From: DASPKT01 sp035626475
GTDB taxonomy: Bacteria; Pseudomonadota; Alphaproteobacteria; Azospirillales; Azospirillaceae
Length of the DNA: 29,936 nt
Assembly: GCA_035626475.1 (NCBI GenBank)
Contig: DASPNP010000060.1
Coordinates: forward strand, 1-29,936
Direction: 5' to 3'
Shown here: in pieces, positions 1-7,137 of the stretch
Layout of the letters: each line of letters begins with the position of its first letter
Position numbering within the stretch: position 1 is the first letter of the stretch
Program-made: the position numbers and the translations under genes
The notes under the pieces: generated by a model
Database searches by the model: none
What the model was told of the DNA's origin: nothing
What the model saw: only the letters and a program-made list of their open reading frames with translations

Positions 1-722
1 GGCGGCGGCGGCGGCGGCGGCGGCGGGGCGGCGACCGGAGCGGCCGCCGGCTCGGCGGCGCGGGGTGCCGCGGCCGGGGCGCCGAAGGTGTAGCGCAGGC
101 CGACCAGCACGGTGTGGGTCTGGTAGTCGAAGACCGTGTCGGTCACCTTGTTGTACCGGACGATGCCGGTGTCGAGGAACCGGTAGCCGACGGTCAGGTC
201 GAGGTTCTCGGAGACGGCGGCGTTGACGCCGGCGCCCACCTGCCAGGCGACGGCGCGGTCACGCTCGCTGATGCTGAGGCCGGAGGCGAACAGGTCGCCG
301 ACCCGCTTGAACTTCACGTCCGCGACGCCGACGCCGGCGCCGACATAGGGACGCACCGGGCCGATGGCGTTCAGGTCGTAGTACAGGGCGCCCATGACCG
401 TCAGGGCGTTGACCTTGCCGTTGCCGCCGGCGCGGCCGAAGGCGCCGCCGGCGATGTCGCCGACGGTGCTGCGGGTCCAGCCCACCTCGAGCGCCGGCCG
501 GATGCCGAGCGAGGTGCGGAAGCCGGCCTCGCCGAGGACGGTGATGCCGTCCTTGAAGTCGATCTCGTTACGGAAGCCACGGCTCTCGAGCTCGATGTCC
601 TGGGTCCAGCTCCACCCGCCGGACAGGCCGACATACGGACCCTGCACGAATTCCTGGGCCTGGGCGACGACCGGCATCGCGCAAGCGGCCGCGGCGCCCA
701 GCAAGGCAGCGCGAAGTTTCAT
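1..722 (-). CDS. Outer-membrane beta-barrel protein (OmpA-like), C-terminus beyond window
   Basis: The leftward reading frame starts with ATG at 722 and stays open to base 1, so the 3' end is missing. The start follows a GGAGAG ribosome binding site six bases upstream. Residues 1-23 form a signal peptide (MKLRAALLG...VVAQAQ) with an AQA cleavage site, so the product is exported. The mature part has the alternating pattern of an eight-stranded barrel: a GPYVGLSGGW first strand, repeated VGxGVxxx strands and a final strand near HTVLVGLRYTF at about residue 210. An Ala/Pro-rich linker with at least eight consecutive prolines follows, which is the usual link to a periplasmic OmpA peptidoglycan-binding domain. 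That domain is expected outside the window but cannot be seen. Family known: outer-membrane beta-barrel/OmpA. Specific function unknown. Confidence 0.85.
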   Translation of the reverse strand, partial: MKLRAALLGAAAACAMPVVAQAQEFVQGPYVGLSGGWSWTQDIELESRGFRNEIDFKDGITVLGEAGFRTSLGIRPALEVGWTRSTVGDIAGGAFGRAGGNGKVNALTVMGALYYDLNAIGPVRPYVGAGVGVADVKFKRVGDLFASGLSISERDRAVAWQVGAGVNAAVSENLDLTVGYRFLDTGIVRYNKVTDTVFDYQTHTVLVGLRYTFGAPAAAPRAAEPAAAPVAAPPPPPPPP

Positions 723-1036
723 TGAGGCTCTCCATCTTTAATCCCGCAGCCTGATGCCACGGGTTCGTCTTGCCGGCTTTATGTTAGACTTAAAGAAGCC
801 GCTGCGAACCCTAGCCACAGCGACTACTACCTAGCGATAGGAACGGCCTATCCTAGATCGCCGGGAACATTAACCATTGGGAGGGGGCGCATAGGATCGC
901 GACGCCGCGATTCAGCCCTGTAACGCCGGCGTAAAACATTGTTTCCGCGGTTGCGGGGGTGGTTCCCCTTCCTCTACCCAGCGCTCCGGACCCGGCGTTC
1001 GCCGCAGGTCGGGGTTGCGCCATGAGGGGAATAACC
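723..1036. other. Divergent intergenic region with two inverted repeats
   Basis: This 314-base stretch separates two divergent genes and contains no convincing gene. It is more AT-rich than its surroundings around 770-880. It holds an inverted repeat GATAGG-N5-CCTATC at 836-852, flanked by CTAG on both sides (831-834 and 853-856). A second one, ATCGCG-N4-CGCGAT, lies at 896-911. Either could be a regulator site for one of the flanking genes. Frames across 853-1230 are not supported by ribosome binding sites or by a protein-like composition. Confidence 0.5.
781..808 (-). promoter_or_regulatory. Candidate promoter of the outer-membrane protein gene
   Basis: On the leftward strand TTCGCA (808-803) and TAACAT (786-781) are spaced by 16 bases. 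Each matches four of six positions of the sigma-70 consensus. The implied transcript would have a leader of about 50 bases before the ATG at 722. This is weak evidence because alphaproteobacterial promoters are poorly conserved. Confidence 0.3.
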
Positions 1037-1906
1037 ATGCTGAAGTTGACTGCCGCCGCCATCATCGCCCTCGCGGCCACCGGGCCGGCGCTGGCTCTGG
1101 ACGGCGCCGCGTCCCTGGTGGAGCCGGGCGCTGTCTCCTCCGAGCTGAGCGAGTACAACCTCGTCGCCGACGATGCCGGGACCCTCAGGGTCTTCGCCCG
1201 GTCCCGGGCCAATTTCGAGGGCGCCCGCATCTACGTCTCCGCCCGGCGCGGCACCGCCTGGGAGGCGCCGAAGCCGATCGCCTTCACCGACGAGCGGTAC
1301 CGCGACAGCGATCCCTGGCTGACGCCGGACGGAAAGACGTTGTACTTCATTTCCGACCGCCCGCCCCCCGGCCAGCCCGACAAGAGGGATCTGGACATCT
1401 GGCGCGCCACCCGCCAGGGCGAATCCTGGGGCGCGCCGGAGCATCTGGGCGATGCCGTCAACAGCCCGGGCGAGGAGCTGGGGCCGGAACTGCAGGGCGG
1501 GGTGCTCTACTTCAACTCCAGCCGCGCCGGCGGCCCGGGCCAGCTGGATTTCTACGCCGCGAAGATGACGGGCGGCGGCTTCGAGCCGGCGCGGGTGCTG
1601 CCCGCACCGCTGAACTCGCCCCAGGCCGAGGGCGACTTCACCCTCACCCGCGACGGGACCACGGCCCTGTTCTGGAGCACCCGCGGCGGCAAGGGCGAGA
1701 TCTACGCCGCCCGCCGCCAGGGCGACGGCTGGGCCGAACCGGTGAAGCTGCCGGCGTCGGTGAACATGGCGTCCTTCCAGATCACGCCGCACCTGTCGCC
1801 AGACGGCAAGACCCTGACCTTCGCCAGCGTCAAGGTCCGCGACGGGCAGCCGAAGGGCATGATGGACCTCTACAGCATCGCCACCGACGGGCTGGGCATC
1901 CGCTAG
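1037..1906 (+). CDS. Periplasmic TolB-like beta-propeller (PD40 repeat) protein
   Basis: Encodes 289 residues. The ATG at 1037 is chosen because AGGGGA lies six bases upstream and a typical signal peptide follows at once (MLKLTAAAIIALAATGPALA, cleaved near ALA-LDG). In-frame upstream starts would put charged sequence before it. The mature protein carries repeated TolB/WD40-like PD40 blades: SDPWLTPDGKTLYFISDR near residue 95, GPELQGGVLYFNSSR near 155, DFTLTRDGTTALFWSTR near 205 and TPHLSPDGKTLTFASV near 255. These fold as a periplasmic propeller in TolB and relatives. It is shorter than TolB (about 430 residues), lacks the TolB N-terminal domain, and has no tol-pal genes beside it, so it is not TolB itself. 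The ligand is unknown. Its last codons overlap the stop of the convergent kinase gene. Confidence 0.8.
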   Translation: MLKLTAAAIIALAATGPALALDGAASLVEPGAVSSELSEYNLVADDAGTLRVFARSRANFEGARIYVSARRGTAWEAPKPIAFTDERYRDSDPWLTPDGKTLYFISDRPPPGQPDKRDLDIWRATRQGESWGAPEHLGDAVNSPGEELGPELQGGVLYFNSSRAGGPGQLDFYAAKMTGGGFEPARVLPAPLNSPQAEGDFTLTRDGTTALFWSTRGGKGEIYAARRQGDGWAEPVKLPASVNMASFQITPHLSPDGKTLTFASVKVRDGQPKGMMDLYSIATDGLGIR

Positions 1907-4491
1907 GCGGGAGAGCCCAGCGCGCCCAGCGTCTCCGCCACCAGCGGGACCAGGGCGTCGATGGCGGCGGGATCGCGGTCGCCGGCCGCGATCCGGTCCT
2001 TCACTCCGCCCAGGGCGTGGCAGAGGCGAACGGCGCCGAAGCTGCCGGCCGAGCCCCGGATGGCATGCACCAGGCGCAGCGCCCGGTCGGTCTCGCCCCG
2101 TTCCACCGCCGCCCGCAGGCGCGGCATCTCCTCATCGAGCTGGTCGGCCAGCGCCGCCACCATGCGGGCCAACGCCTCGCCGCCGATGACCGCGCGCAGC
2201 TGCGCCACCGCCGCGCCGTCGAGCAGGGGAGGCCTCCGCGCCGCGGCGTCGGCGACGATTCGGGCCAGCGCCTCCCACTCGACCGGCTTCGGCAGGAAGC
2301 CGTCGAGGCCGGCCCCGGCCTGGGCGGCGCGGTTCTCCGGCAGGACATCGGCGCTGAGCGCCACCACCGGGATATCGGCCGTCGGGCCCGGCATGCCGCG
2401 GATCGCCCGGGTGGCCTCGATGCCGTCCATGACCGGCATCTGCAGGTCCATGAGGACGATGTCGAAGACGGCGCCGGACGCCAGCCGCTCCACCGCCGCG
2501 CGGCCGTCCGCCACCGCCTCCACCGTATGGCCCATGCGGACCAGCATGGTCTCGATCAGGGTGCGGTTGACCAGGTTGTCCTCAGCCAGCAGCACCCGGG
2601 CCGGGCAAAGCGCCCGCTCGATCCGCGCCGTCTCGCGCTTCGGCTCGCATCCCGGCGGGCAGCGCAGCGCGACCTGGAAGGCGCTGCCCTCCCCCGGCCG
2701 GCTGACGACGCGCAGCGTGCCGCCCATGGCGTCGACCAGCGCCTTGGTGATGGCCAGCCCCAGCCCGGTGCCGCCGAAGCGGCGGGTGGTTGAGCCGTCG
2801 GCCTGGGTGAAGGGCTGGAACAGGGTCGTCAGCTGCTCCCCGCTCATGCCGATGCCGGTGTCGCGGACGGTGAGGCGGAAATCGACGTCGCCGCCGGCCT
2901 CCGCCCCCTCCAGCAGCACCTCGACGGCGCCGCTCTCGGTGAATTTCAGGGCGTTGCCCGCCAGGTTCACCAGGATCTGCCGCAGCCGCACCGGGTCGCA
3001 GCGGACATGGCGCGGCAGCTCGGGATCGACCGTCACCGTGAAGGCCAGCCCCTTGTCCCGCGCCAGCGTGGCGAGCAGCCCGTGAACCTCGTGCACCAGG
3101 GCCGGCAGGTCGACGTCCACCGCGTCGACCGTGAGCTTGCCTGCCTCGATCTTCGAGAAGTCGAGGATGTCGTTCAGGATGCGCAGCAGCGCCCGGGCGC
3201 TGTCATGCAGCGTGTCGACATACTCCCGCTGCTGCGGCGACAGCTCCGTCTCGCGCAGCAGTTCCGCCAAGCCCATGACGCCGGTCATCGGCGTCCGGAT
3301 CTCGTGGCTCATCATCGCCAGGAACTGGGCGCGGGCTCGCTCGCCGGCCTGGGCGCGCTCCTTGGCGGCCTTCAGCTCGGAGATGTCGGTGGCCGTGCCG
3401 GCCACGAAGCGCCCGCCGCCCTCGATCGTGAAGGGGCGCTTGGAGACACGGTAGGTGCGCATCGCGCCGTCGGGACCGGGGAAGGCCTGCTCCTGCACCG
3501 TCTCGCGGCCGCTTTCGATGATGGCGCGGTTCTCCGCCTCCCAGGCGCGCGCCACCTCGGGCGGCACCAGGTCGCGGAGCGAGCGGCCCTCCAGCTCCTC
3601 CAGCCGCCGGCCCAGATTCTCGGCGTTGGTGGTGTTGGACAGGACGAAGCGCCCCTGATCGTCGTGGACGAACACGGCGTCGGCGACCACGTCCAGGACG
3701 GCGCGCAGGAAGGTGCGCCGCTCCGTCGCCGTGCGCTCCAGCCGCCGCAGCTCGGTGACGTCGCGCTCATTGACCAGGATGGCGCGACCGCCGGTCACCG
3801 GATCGCGGGCGATGCGCGCGTCCAGACCGTGCCAGCGCATGCCGCGCAGCGTCTCCACCTCCACCAGCTGGGTGTAGACCTCCCCGCGCCGCAGCGCCTC
3901 CAGCATCGTCGCGCGCTCCTCGGCCAGCCGGAAATGGCTGCCCGCCCGGTCGAAGCGGCCCTCGATGCCCAGCGCGCCGTAGGCCCGCTTGGCCGCCGGG
4001 TTGCGCATCAGCACCTCGCCCTCCTCCGAGTAGAGCGAGATCATGACGCTGGTGTGGGTCAGCGCCTCCACCCCGCGCAGCGTCGCGGCGTCGATGCCGG
4101 GATCGATGCGCAGCGCCTCGTGCAGCAGCGCGACGCGCCCGTCCTCCAGCCGGAAGGCGGAGCGGCGCACGCGGCAGCGCACCGGCGTCCCCAGCGGGTA
4201 GAAGGTCCACTCGTCCTCATGGACGCCGTCGTGGCGCACATGGTCCAGGATCGCGGCGAGCCGGGTCGCCACCCCCTCGGACATATCGGTGAAGTCGCGG
4301 GCGCGGAAGTCATCGAGGCTGGCCGCGCGCCACAGCTCCAGCGCCGCCGGGTTGCCCCAGACCATGCGGCGCCGCTCGGAGTCGAAGACCCAGGTCGGCA
4401 GCCAGACCCGCTCCAGCGCCGGCAGGTCGGCGGCGGTGAAGGCGTGGCCCTTGGTTCGGGCGACCGGTTCGGCGGCGGCGATCTGATCCAT
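1903..4491 (-). CDS. Hybrid sensor histidine kinase (PAS-PAS-PAS-HisKA-HATPase-REC-HPt)
   Basis: An 862-residue cytoplasmic sensor with no membrane segment. Three PAS-like domains lie at about 25-130, 140-250 and 260-375; the third ends in the PAC-type TATDISELKAAKE. HisKA follows with the phospho-accepting His396 in MMSHEIRTPMTG. The HATPase has an N box near 503-518 (LRQILVNLAGNALKF), DTGIGM near 544 and GGTGLGLA near 573. A receiver domain at 631-750 has phospho-Asp682 (LMDLQMPVMDG) and the KP pair near 735. A C-terminal HPt domain has His809 in HAIRGSAGSFGA. All phosphorelay residues are present, so the protein should pass phosphate His-Asp-His to a separate regulator. The LuxR-type regulator just upstream on the same strand is a natural candidate partner (inference). 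No Shine-Dalgarno sequence lies at normal spacing; see the palindrome and promoter entries. Confidence 0.95.
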   Translation of the reverse strand: MDQIAAAEPVARTKGHAFTAADLPALERVWLPTWVFDSERRRMVWGNPAALELWRAASLDDFRARDFTDMSEGVATRLAAILDHVRHDGVHEDEWTFYPLGTPVRCRVRRSAFRLEDGRVALLHEALRIDPGIDAATLRGVEALTHTSVMISLYSEEGEVLMRNPAAKRAYGALGIEGRFDRAGSHFRLAEERATMLEALRRGEVYTQLVEVETLRGMRWHGLDARIARDPVTGGRAILVNERDVTELRRLERTATERRTFLRAVLDVVADAVFVHDDQGRFVLSNTTNAENLGRRLEELEGRSLRDLVPPEVARAWEAENRAIIESGRETVQEQAFPGPDGAMRTYRVSKRPFTIEGGGRFVAGTATDISELKAAKERAQAGERARAQFLAMMSHEIRTPMTGVMGLAELLRETELSPQQREYVDTLHDSARALLRILNDILDFSKIEAGKLTVDAVDVDLPALVHEVHGLLATLARDKGLAFTVTVDPELPRHVRCDPVRLRQILVNLAGNALKFTESGAVEVLLEGAEAGGDVDFRLTVRDTGIGMSGEQLTTLFQPFTQADGSTTRRFGGTGLGLAITKALVDAMGGTLRVVSRPGEGSAFQVALRCPPGCEPKRETARIERALCPARVLLAEDNLVNRTLIETMLVRMGHTVEAVADGRAAVERLASGAVFDIVLMDLQMPVMDGIEATRAIRGMPGPTADIPVVALSADVLPENRAAQAGAGLDGFLPKPVEWEALARIVADAAARRPPLLDGAAVAQLRAVIGGEALARMVAALADQLDEEMPRLRAAVERGETDRALRLVHAIRGSAGSFGAVRLCHALGGVKDRIAAGDRDPAAIDALVPLVAETLGALGSPA

Positions 4492-4512
4492 CGAAGGTAT
4501 TATTACCTTCGA
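4491..4512. promoter_or_regulatory. Palindrome overlapping kinase start and -10 box
   Basis: A perfect inverted repeat of nine bases per arm, TCGAAGGTA-TTAT-TACCTTCGA, ends on the first base of the kinase start codon. The predicted -10 hexamer of the kinase promoter lies inside it. This is the position expected of a repressor operator. In RNA it could also form a hairpin ending at the start codon. Confidence 0.55.
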
Positions 4513-4526
4513 GAGGACAAAGCCAA
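4499..4526 (-). promoter_or_regulatory. Candidate promoter for the hybrid kinase (possibly leaderless)
   Basis: On the leftward strand TTGGCT (4526-4521) is followed after 16 bases by AATAAT (4504-4499), a five-of-six match to TATAAT. Seven bases then lead to the ATG at 4491. Transcription starting about seven bases past the -10 box would begin at or next to the start codon, which gives a leaderless or nearly leaderless mRNA. This fits the lack of a properly spaced ribosome binding site. Confidence 0.45.
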
Positions 4527-4605
4527 GCTTAACAGCGCATGAACGGCAAGGGCGCCGCCGGCGGATGGCCGGGGCGCCCTCGAATGGCCGGAGCGTACGT
4601 TCTGG

Positions 4606-4624
4606 CGGCCGTGCCCGACGGCCG
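4606..4624. terminator. Possible terminator hairpin after the LuxR-type regulator
   Basis: CGGCCGT-GCCCG-ACGGCCG is a perfect seven-base-pair GC stem with a five-base loop. It sits about 50 bases past the stop of the leftward regulator gene and before the kinase promoter. There is no clear T run, so termination is plausible but unproven. Confidence 0.35.
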
Positions 4625-4672
4625 GAGGAGCATCCCGCTCCCCCGGCCCACCGGCACGGCTAGGGAGTGGCG

Positions 4673-5320
4673 TCAGGCCGCCATCTCGTTGGCCTCGAAG
4701 CCGTTGTGCAGCGCCCAGATGGCCGCCTGGGTGCGGTTCGAGGCGCGGATCTTGCGCAGCAGGCTCTTGAGATGGACCTTCACCGTGGCCTCGGTGATGT
4801 TCAGGTTCAGCGCGATCATCTTGTTGCTGTGGCCCTGGACCAGGCCGCGCAGGATCTGGCTCTCGCGGGTCGAGAGGCCCTTGTGGCCGGCGCTCGGGCC
4901 CATCTCGGTCGCGGCGCCCTGCACCAGCAGCTGGGCGAGGTCGGAGGGGAACACCTTCTCGCCCATCATGACCAGGCGGAGCGCCTGGGCGAGGGCCTGC
5001 GGGGTGCGGTCCTTGGTGACGTAGCCGGAGGCGCCGGCCTCGAGCGCCGCGCGGAGGCGGGCGACATCGACCGAGGTGGTCAGGTGGACGACGTGGCTGG
5101 CCGGGGCGGCGGCCTTCAGGCCGGCGACGACGCTGCGGACGGAACCACCGTCGCAATCGACCAGGATGACGTCGGCGGTCAGGCCGTCACGGATCATGTC
5201 CAGCGCCTCGGCGTCGCTGCGGGCCTCGCCGACGACCACGAAGTCGCTCGGCAGAAGCTGGCGGATGCCCTGGCGGAACAGGGTGCTGCCGTCGATGAGC
5301 AGGATATTGACCGTTTGCAT
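4673..5320 (-). CDS. LuxR/NarL-family response regulator
   Basis: Encodes 215 residues. The receiver domain spans about 3-120, with phospho-Asp55 in VILVDCD, Thr near 81 and the lysine of VTKDRTP. The LuxR-type DNA-binding domain lies at about 146-208, with the typical LSTRESQILRGLVQGHSNKMIALNLNI start and a recognition helix ending TEATVKVHLKSLLRK. The start at 5320 follows AAGGGGAA at suitable spacing. The acidic patch at the N-terminus is weak: LLIDGS has a single Asp where most receivers have a DD or ED pair. That could alter phosphorylation. The protein should bind DNA and control transcription. It lies upstream of the hybrid kinase on the same strand with a 181-base gap, so a phosphorelay partnership is likely but not shown. 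Confidence 0.93.
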   Translation of the reverse strand: MQTVNILLIDGSTLFRQGIRQLLPSDFVVVGEARSDAEALDMIRDGLTADVILVDCDGGSVRSVVAGLKAAAPASHVVHLTTSVDVARLRAALEAGASGYVTKDRTPQALAQALRLVMMGEKVFPSDLAQLLVQGAATEMGPSAGHKGLSTRESQILRGLVQGHSNKMIALNLNITEATVKVHLKSLLRKIRASNRTQAAIWALHNGFEANEMAA

Positions 5321-5746
5321 GTCGCGTTCCCCTTGGGATGGTGCCGGTTCGTGTGGACCCTTTTTCCCCCGCCGGCCCCCTTAGCGGCAACCCGGCCACT
5401 CGGCCATCGCGCCCCGAAATTGGGTGTTGGTGGGCTAGCACCCTCCCCCCATCCGGATAGATGGAAGGAGGGCTTCGCCTAGGCTGGGTAGGTATGAGGG
5501 GCGGGAATCCCAGGCATTGCCCCGGTCGCGCCCGGAGCGCCGGACGGCACAGCCGGTCGGGACGGTCTATGACCATAATCATCCCATCGGTCGCGCTAGA
5601 CGCCCTGACCCTGCCGCCCCGCACTCCGCCACCGGGCAGGACCTACAGTCTAGGGCGGGGGGCATAGCCCCATTTAGGATCGCTAATGAACGCAACAGTC
5701 GTTCGCCAGGGCCGTTGTTGCCACGTTCGGAGCCGGGTGAAAAACA
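5321..5746. other. 426-base divergent intergenic region, no gene seen
   Basis: This region lies between two divergent response-regulator genes. Reading frames across it lack ribosome binding sites and have protein sequences of shadow type. It contains an imperfect hairpin at 5441-5472: CCCTCC pairs with GGAGGG, then CCATC pairs with GATGG around a CGGATA loop, with a two-base mismatch. Just before it is GGGTG...CACCC (5422-5443). No clear sigma-70 promoter is visible. It may hold regulator sites or a small RNA, neither of which can be shown from sequence alone. Confidence 0.45.
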
Positions 5747-6151
5747 ATGGCGTGCATTCTCATCGTGGAAGACGAGTGCCTCATCGCGGCGGCGCTCGGC
5801 CTCGTGCTCGCGGAAGACGGGCACCAGGTCTGCGGCGTCGCGGCGACCTGCGCGGACGCGCTGGCGAAGGCGGAGCGCTTCCAGCCGGATCTGGCGCTGG
5901 TCGATGTCCGGCTGGCGTTCGGATCGTCGGGCATAGACGCCGTGCGTGGCCTGCGCGAACGGCATATACCCTCCATCATGCTCTCCGCCCATGCCCGCGA
6001 GGACGAGGCCCGGGCCGCCGGCGCCGTCGGCTATCTGGCCAAGCCCTACTCCGTCCACACGGTGCTGCGCGCGGTGCGCGAGGTGCTCGACGGCCAGGGC
6101 GGCTTCCTGCCCGGCCGGACGATCCCCGCCGGCGCCGGCATGGCGGGCTGA
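5747..6151 (+). CDS. Stand-alone receiver (CheY-like) response regulator
   Basis: Encodes 134 residues made of a single receiver domain. Visible landmarks are the acidic pair in ILIVEDE (residues 8-10), phospho-Asp53 in LALVDVRL, Ser80 in SIMLSAHA and Lys99 in YLAKPYS. A short Gly/Pro-rich tail follows, with no output domain. Such proteins act as phosphate shuttles or by protein contact. The sequence GIDAVRGLRE...PSIMLSAH resembles receivers partnered with HWE or hybrid kinases in alphaproteobacteria. The start at 5747 has only a weak GGTGAAA upstream. It diverges from the LuxR-type regulator, and the hybrid kinase nearby is a candidate donor (inference). Confidence 0.9.
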   Translation: MACILIVEDECLIAAALGLVLAEDGHQVCGVAATCADALAKAERFQPDLALVDVRLAFGSSGIDAVRGLRERHIPSIMLSAHAREDEARAAGAVGYLAKPYSVHTVLRAVREVLDGQGGFLPGRTIPAGAGMAG

Positions 6152-6155
6152 GCAC

Positions 6156-7064
6156 TCAGCCGGGCGCCGCCAGCCCGTCGCCCAGCCGCGGCGGGACGCG
6201 GCAGAACTGCCAGGCGCCGGCCACGTCGAGGATGAGGCGCGCCTTGGGCGGCTCCCCCTCCTCCCCTGTGCGGGCCGCCGGGCCGGGATCGACCAGCAGC
6301 GGCGTGGCGAAGGCCAGCGACAGCCGGTTCGCGGCGAAGCGGTGCGCGCAAGAAGGATCGTCGAAGCGGATCCAGGGCTGGATCAGGACCGGGTGGCCGC
6401 GCCGCGTCCCGGCCACCGCCACGCAGCGCGCCACCGCCCGGTCGCCCAGCGCGCCGGGCTCGAAGATCGCGTCGCAGGCCAAGGTGACGGCGAGCGGATG
6501 CGAGGGCGGGCCCTGCAGCATCCGGCGGTAAAGCCGCTGATAGTCGGCCATCCCGTGCAGCAGCTTGTCCCAGCCCGGCGCCCATTCCCCGTCGGCGAGG
6601 CGCACCAGGTCCGACAGTTCGGCCCGGTTCTGCAGCCGCGCGGCCAGGGCCAGCACCGCCCGGGCGGTACGCAGGCGCCGCCGCAGCGACGCCGGCATGT
6701 CGCGCCCCATCAGCCGCGCCACCCGCATGGCCTCGCCCAGCCGGTCCAGATGGAGGAGCAGGCAGCGCTCCCCCGGCGCCTCCAGCAGCGGCTCGTCGCC
6801 GCCGGCGAAGCGGGCCAGGCGGGCGGCGAGATATCCGGGATTGTGCGGGCAGTCGGCGGCATGCTCCAGCGAGCCCAGCCGGCGCAGATAGGATGCCGGC
6901 ACCGGCAAAGCGCCCTCGCCCACCGGCAGCATGCCCGCCGGCCGGTGCGCCAGCCTGATGCCGCAGCCCGGAATCGGGCAGCGCGGCGGCGCCATGCCGA
7001 GGAGGTAGTCCGCGGCCGCCACCGCATCCCCCGCCACCTCAGCCCTGCCGATCACCACACCCAA
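6156..7064 (-). CDS. Unrecognised protein with N-terminal Cys/His cluster
   Basis: Encodes up to 302 residues; I do not recognise the family. The N-terminal third contains C29-x4-C34 (RCPIPGCGIRL), His40 and then H68-x3-C72-x-H74 (HAADCPHNP). This spacing could bind zinc, rather like the small Cys/His modules found before nuclease or helical domains. A helical Arg/Leu-rich middle (about 95-170) and a mixed beta C-terminal half (LAVTLACDAIFEP..., GHPVLIQPWIRF) follow. No signal peptide or membrane segment is seen. The start is uncertain because several GTG codons cluster at the 5' end and no strong ribosome binding site is visible. The gene is convergent with the receiver gene, four bases away, and lies 73 bases downstream of the RND permease on the same strand, so co-transcription is possible. 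Confidence 0.7.
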   Translation of the reverse strand: MGVVIGRAEVAGDAVAAADYLLGMAPPRCPIPGCGIRLAHRPAGMLPVGEGALPVPASYLRRLGSLEHAADCPHNPGYLAARLARFAGGDEPLLEAPGERCLLLHLDRLGEAMRVARLMGRDMPASLRRRLRTARAVLALAARLQNRAELSDLVRLADGEWAPGWDKLLHGMADYQRLYRRMLQGPPSHPLAVTLACDAIFEPGALGDRAVARCVAVAGTRRGHPVLIQPWIRFDDPSCAHRFAANRLSLAFATPLLVDPGPAARTGEEGEPPKARLILDVAGAWQFCRVPPRLGDGLAAPG

Positions 7065-7137
7065 GCCCGCGCTCCCCCGAACGGATGGGCGCGATGGTGC
7101 GCCAAACCGGCGCGCGAGGCAAATCCGGCGCGCGGCC

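Noticed and set aside
1015..2793. Long open frame of 592 codons across the propeller gene and kinase 3' end
   Set aside because: It is a GC-rich shadow frame, Arg/Ala/Gly-rich without domains, overlapping two genes with clear families.
7083..7137. GC-rich direct repeats CCGGCGCGCG between the pump and the unknown gene
   Set aside because: Short repeats of this composition are expected by chance here and no clear hairpin with a T run follows.
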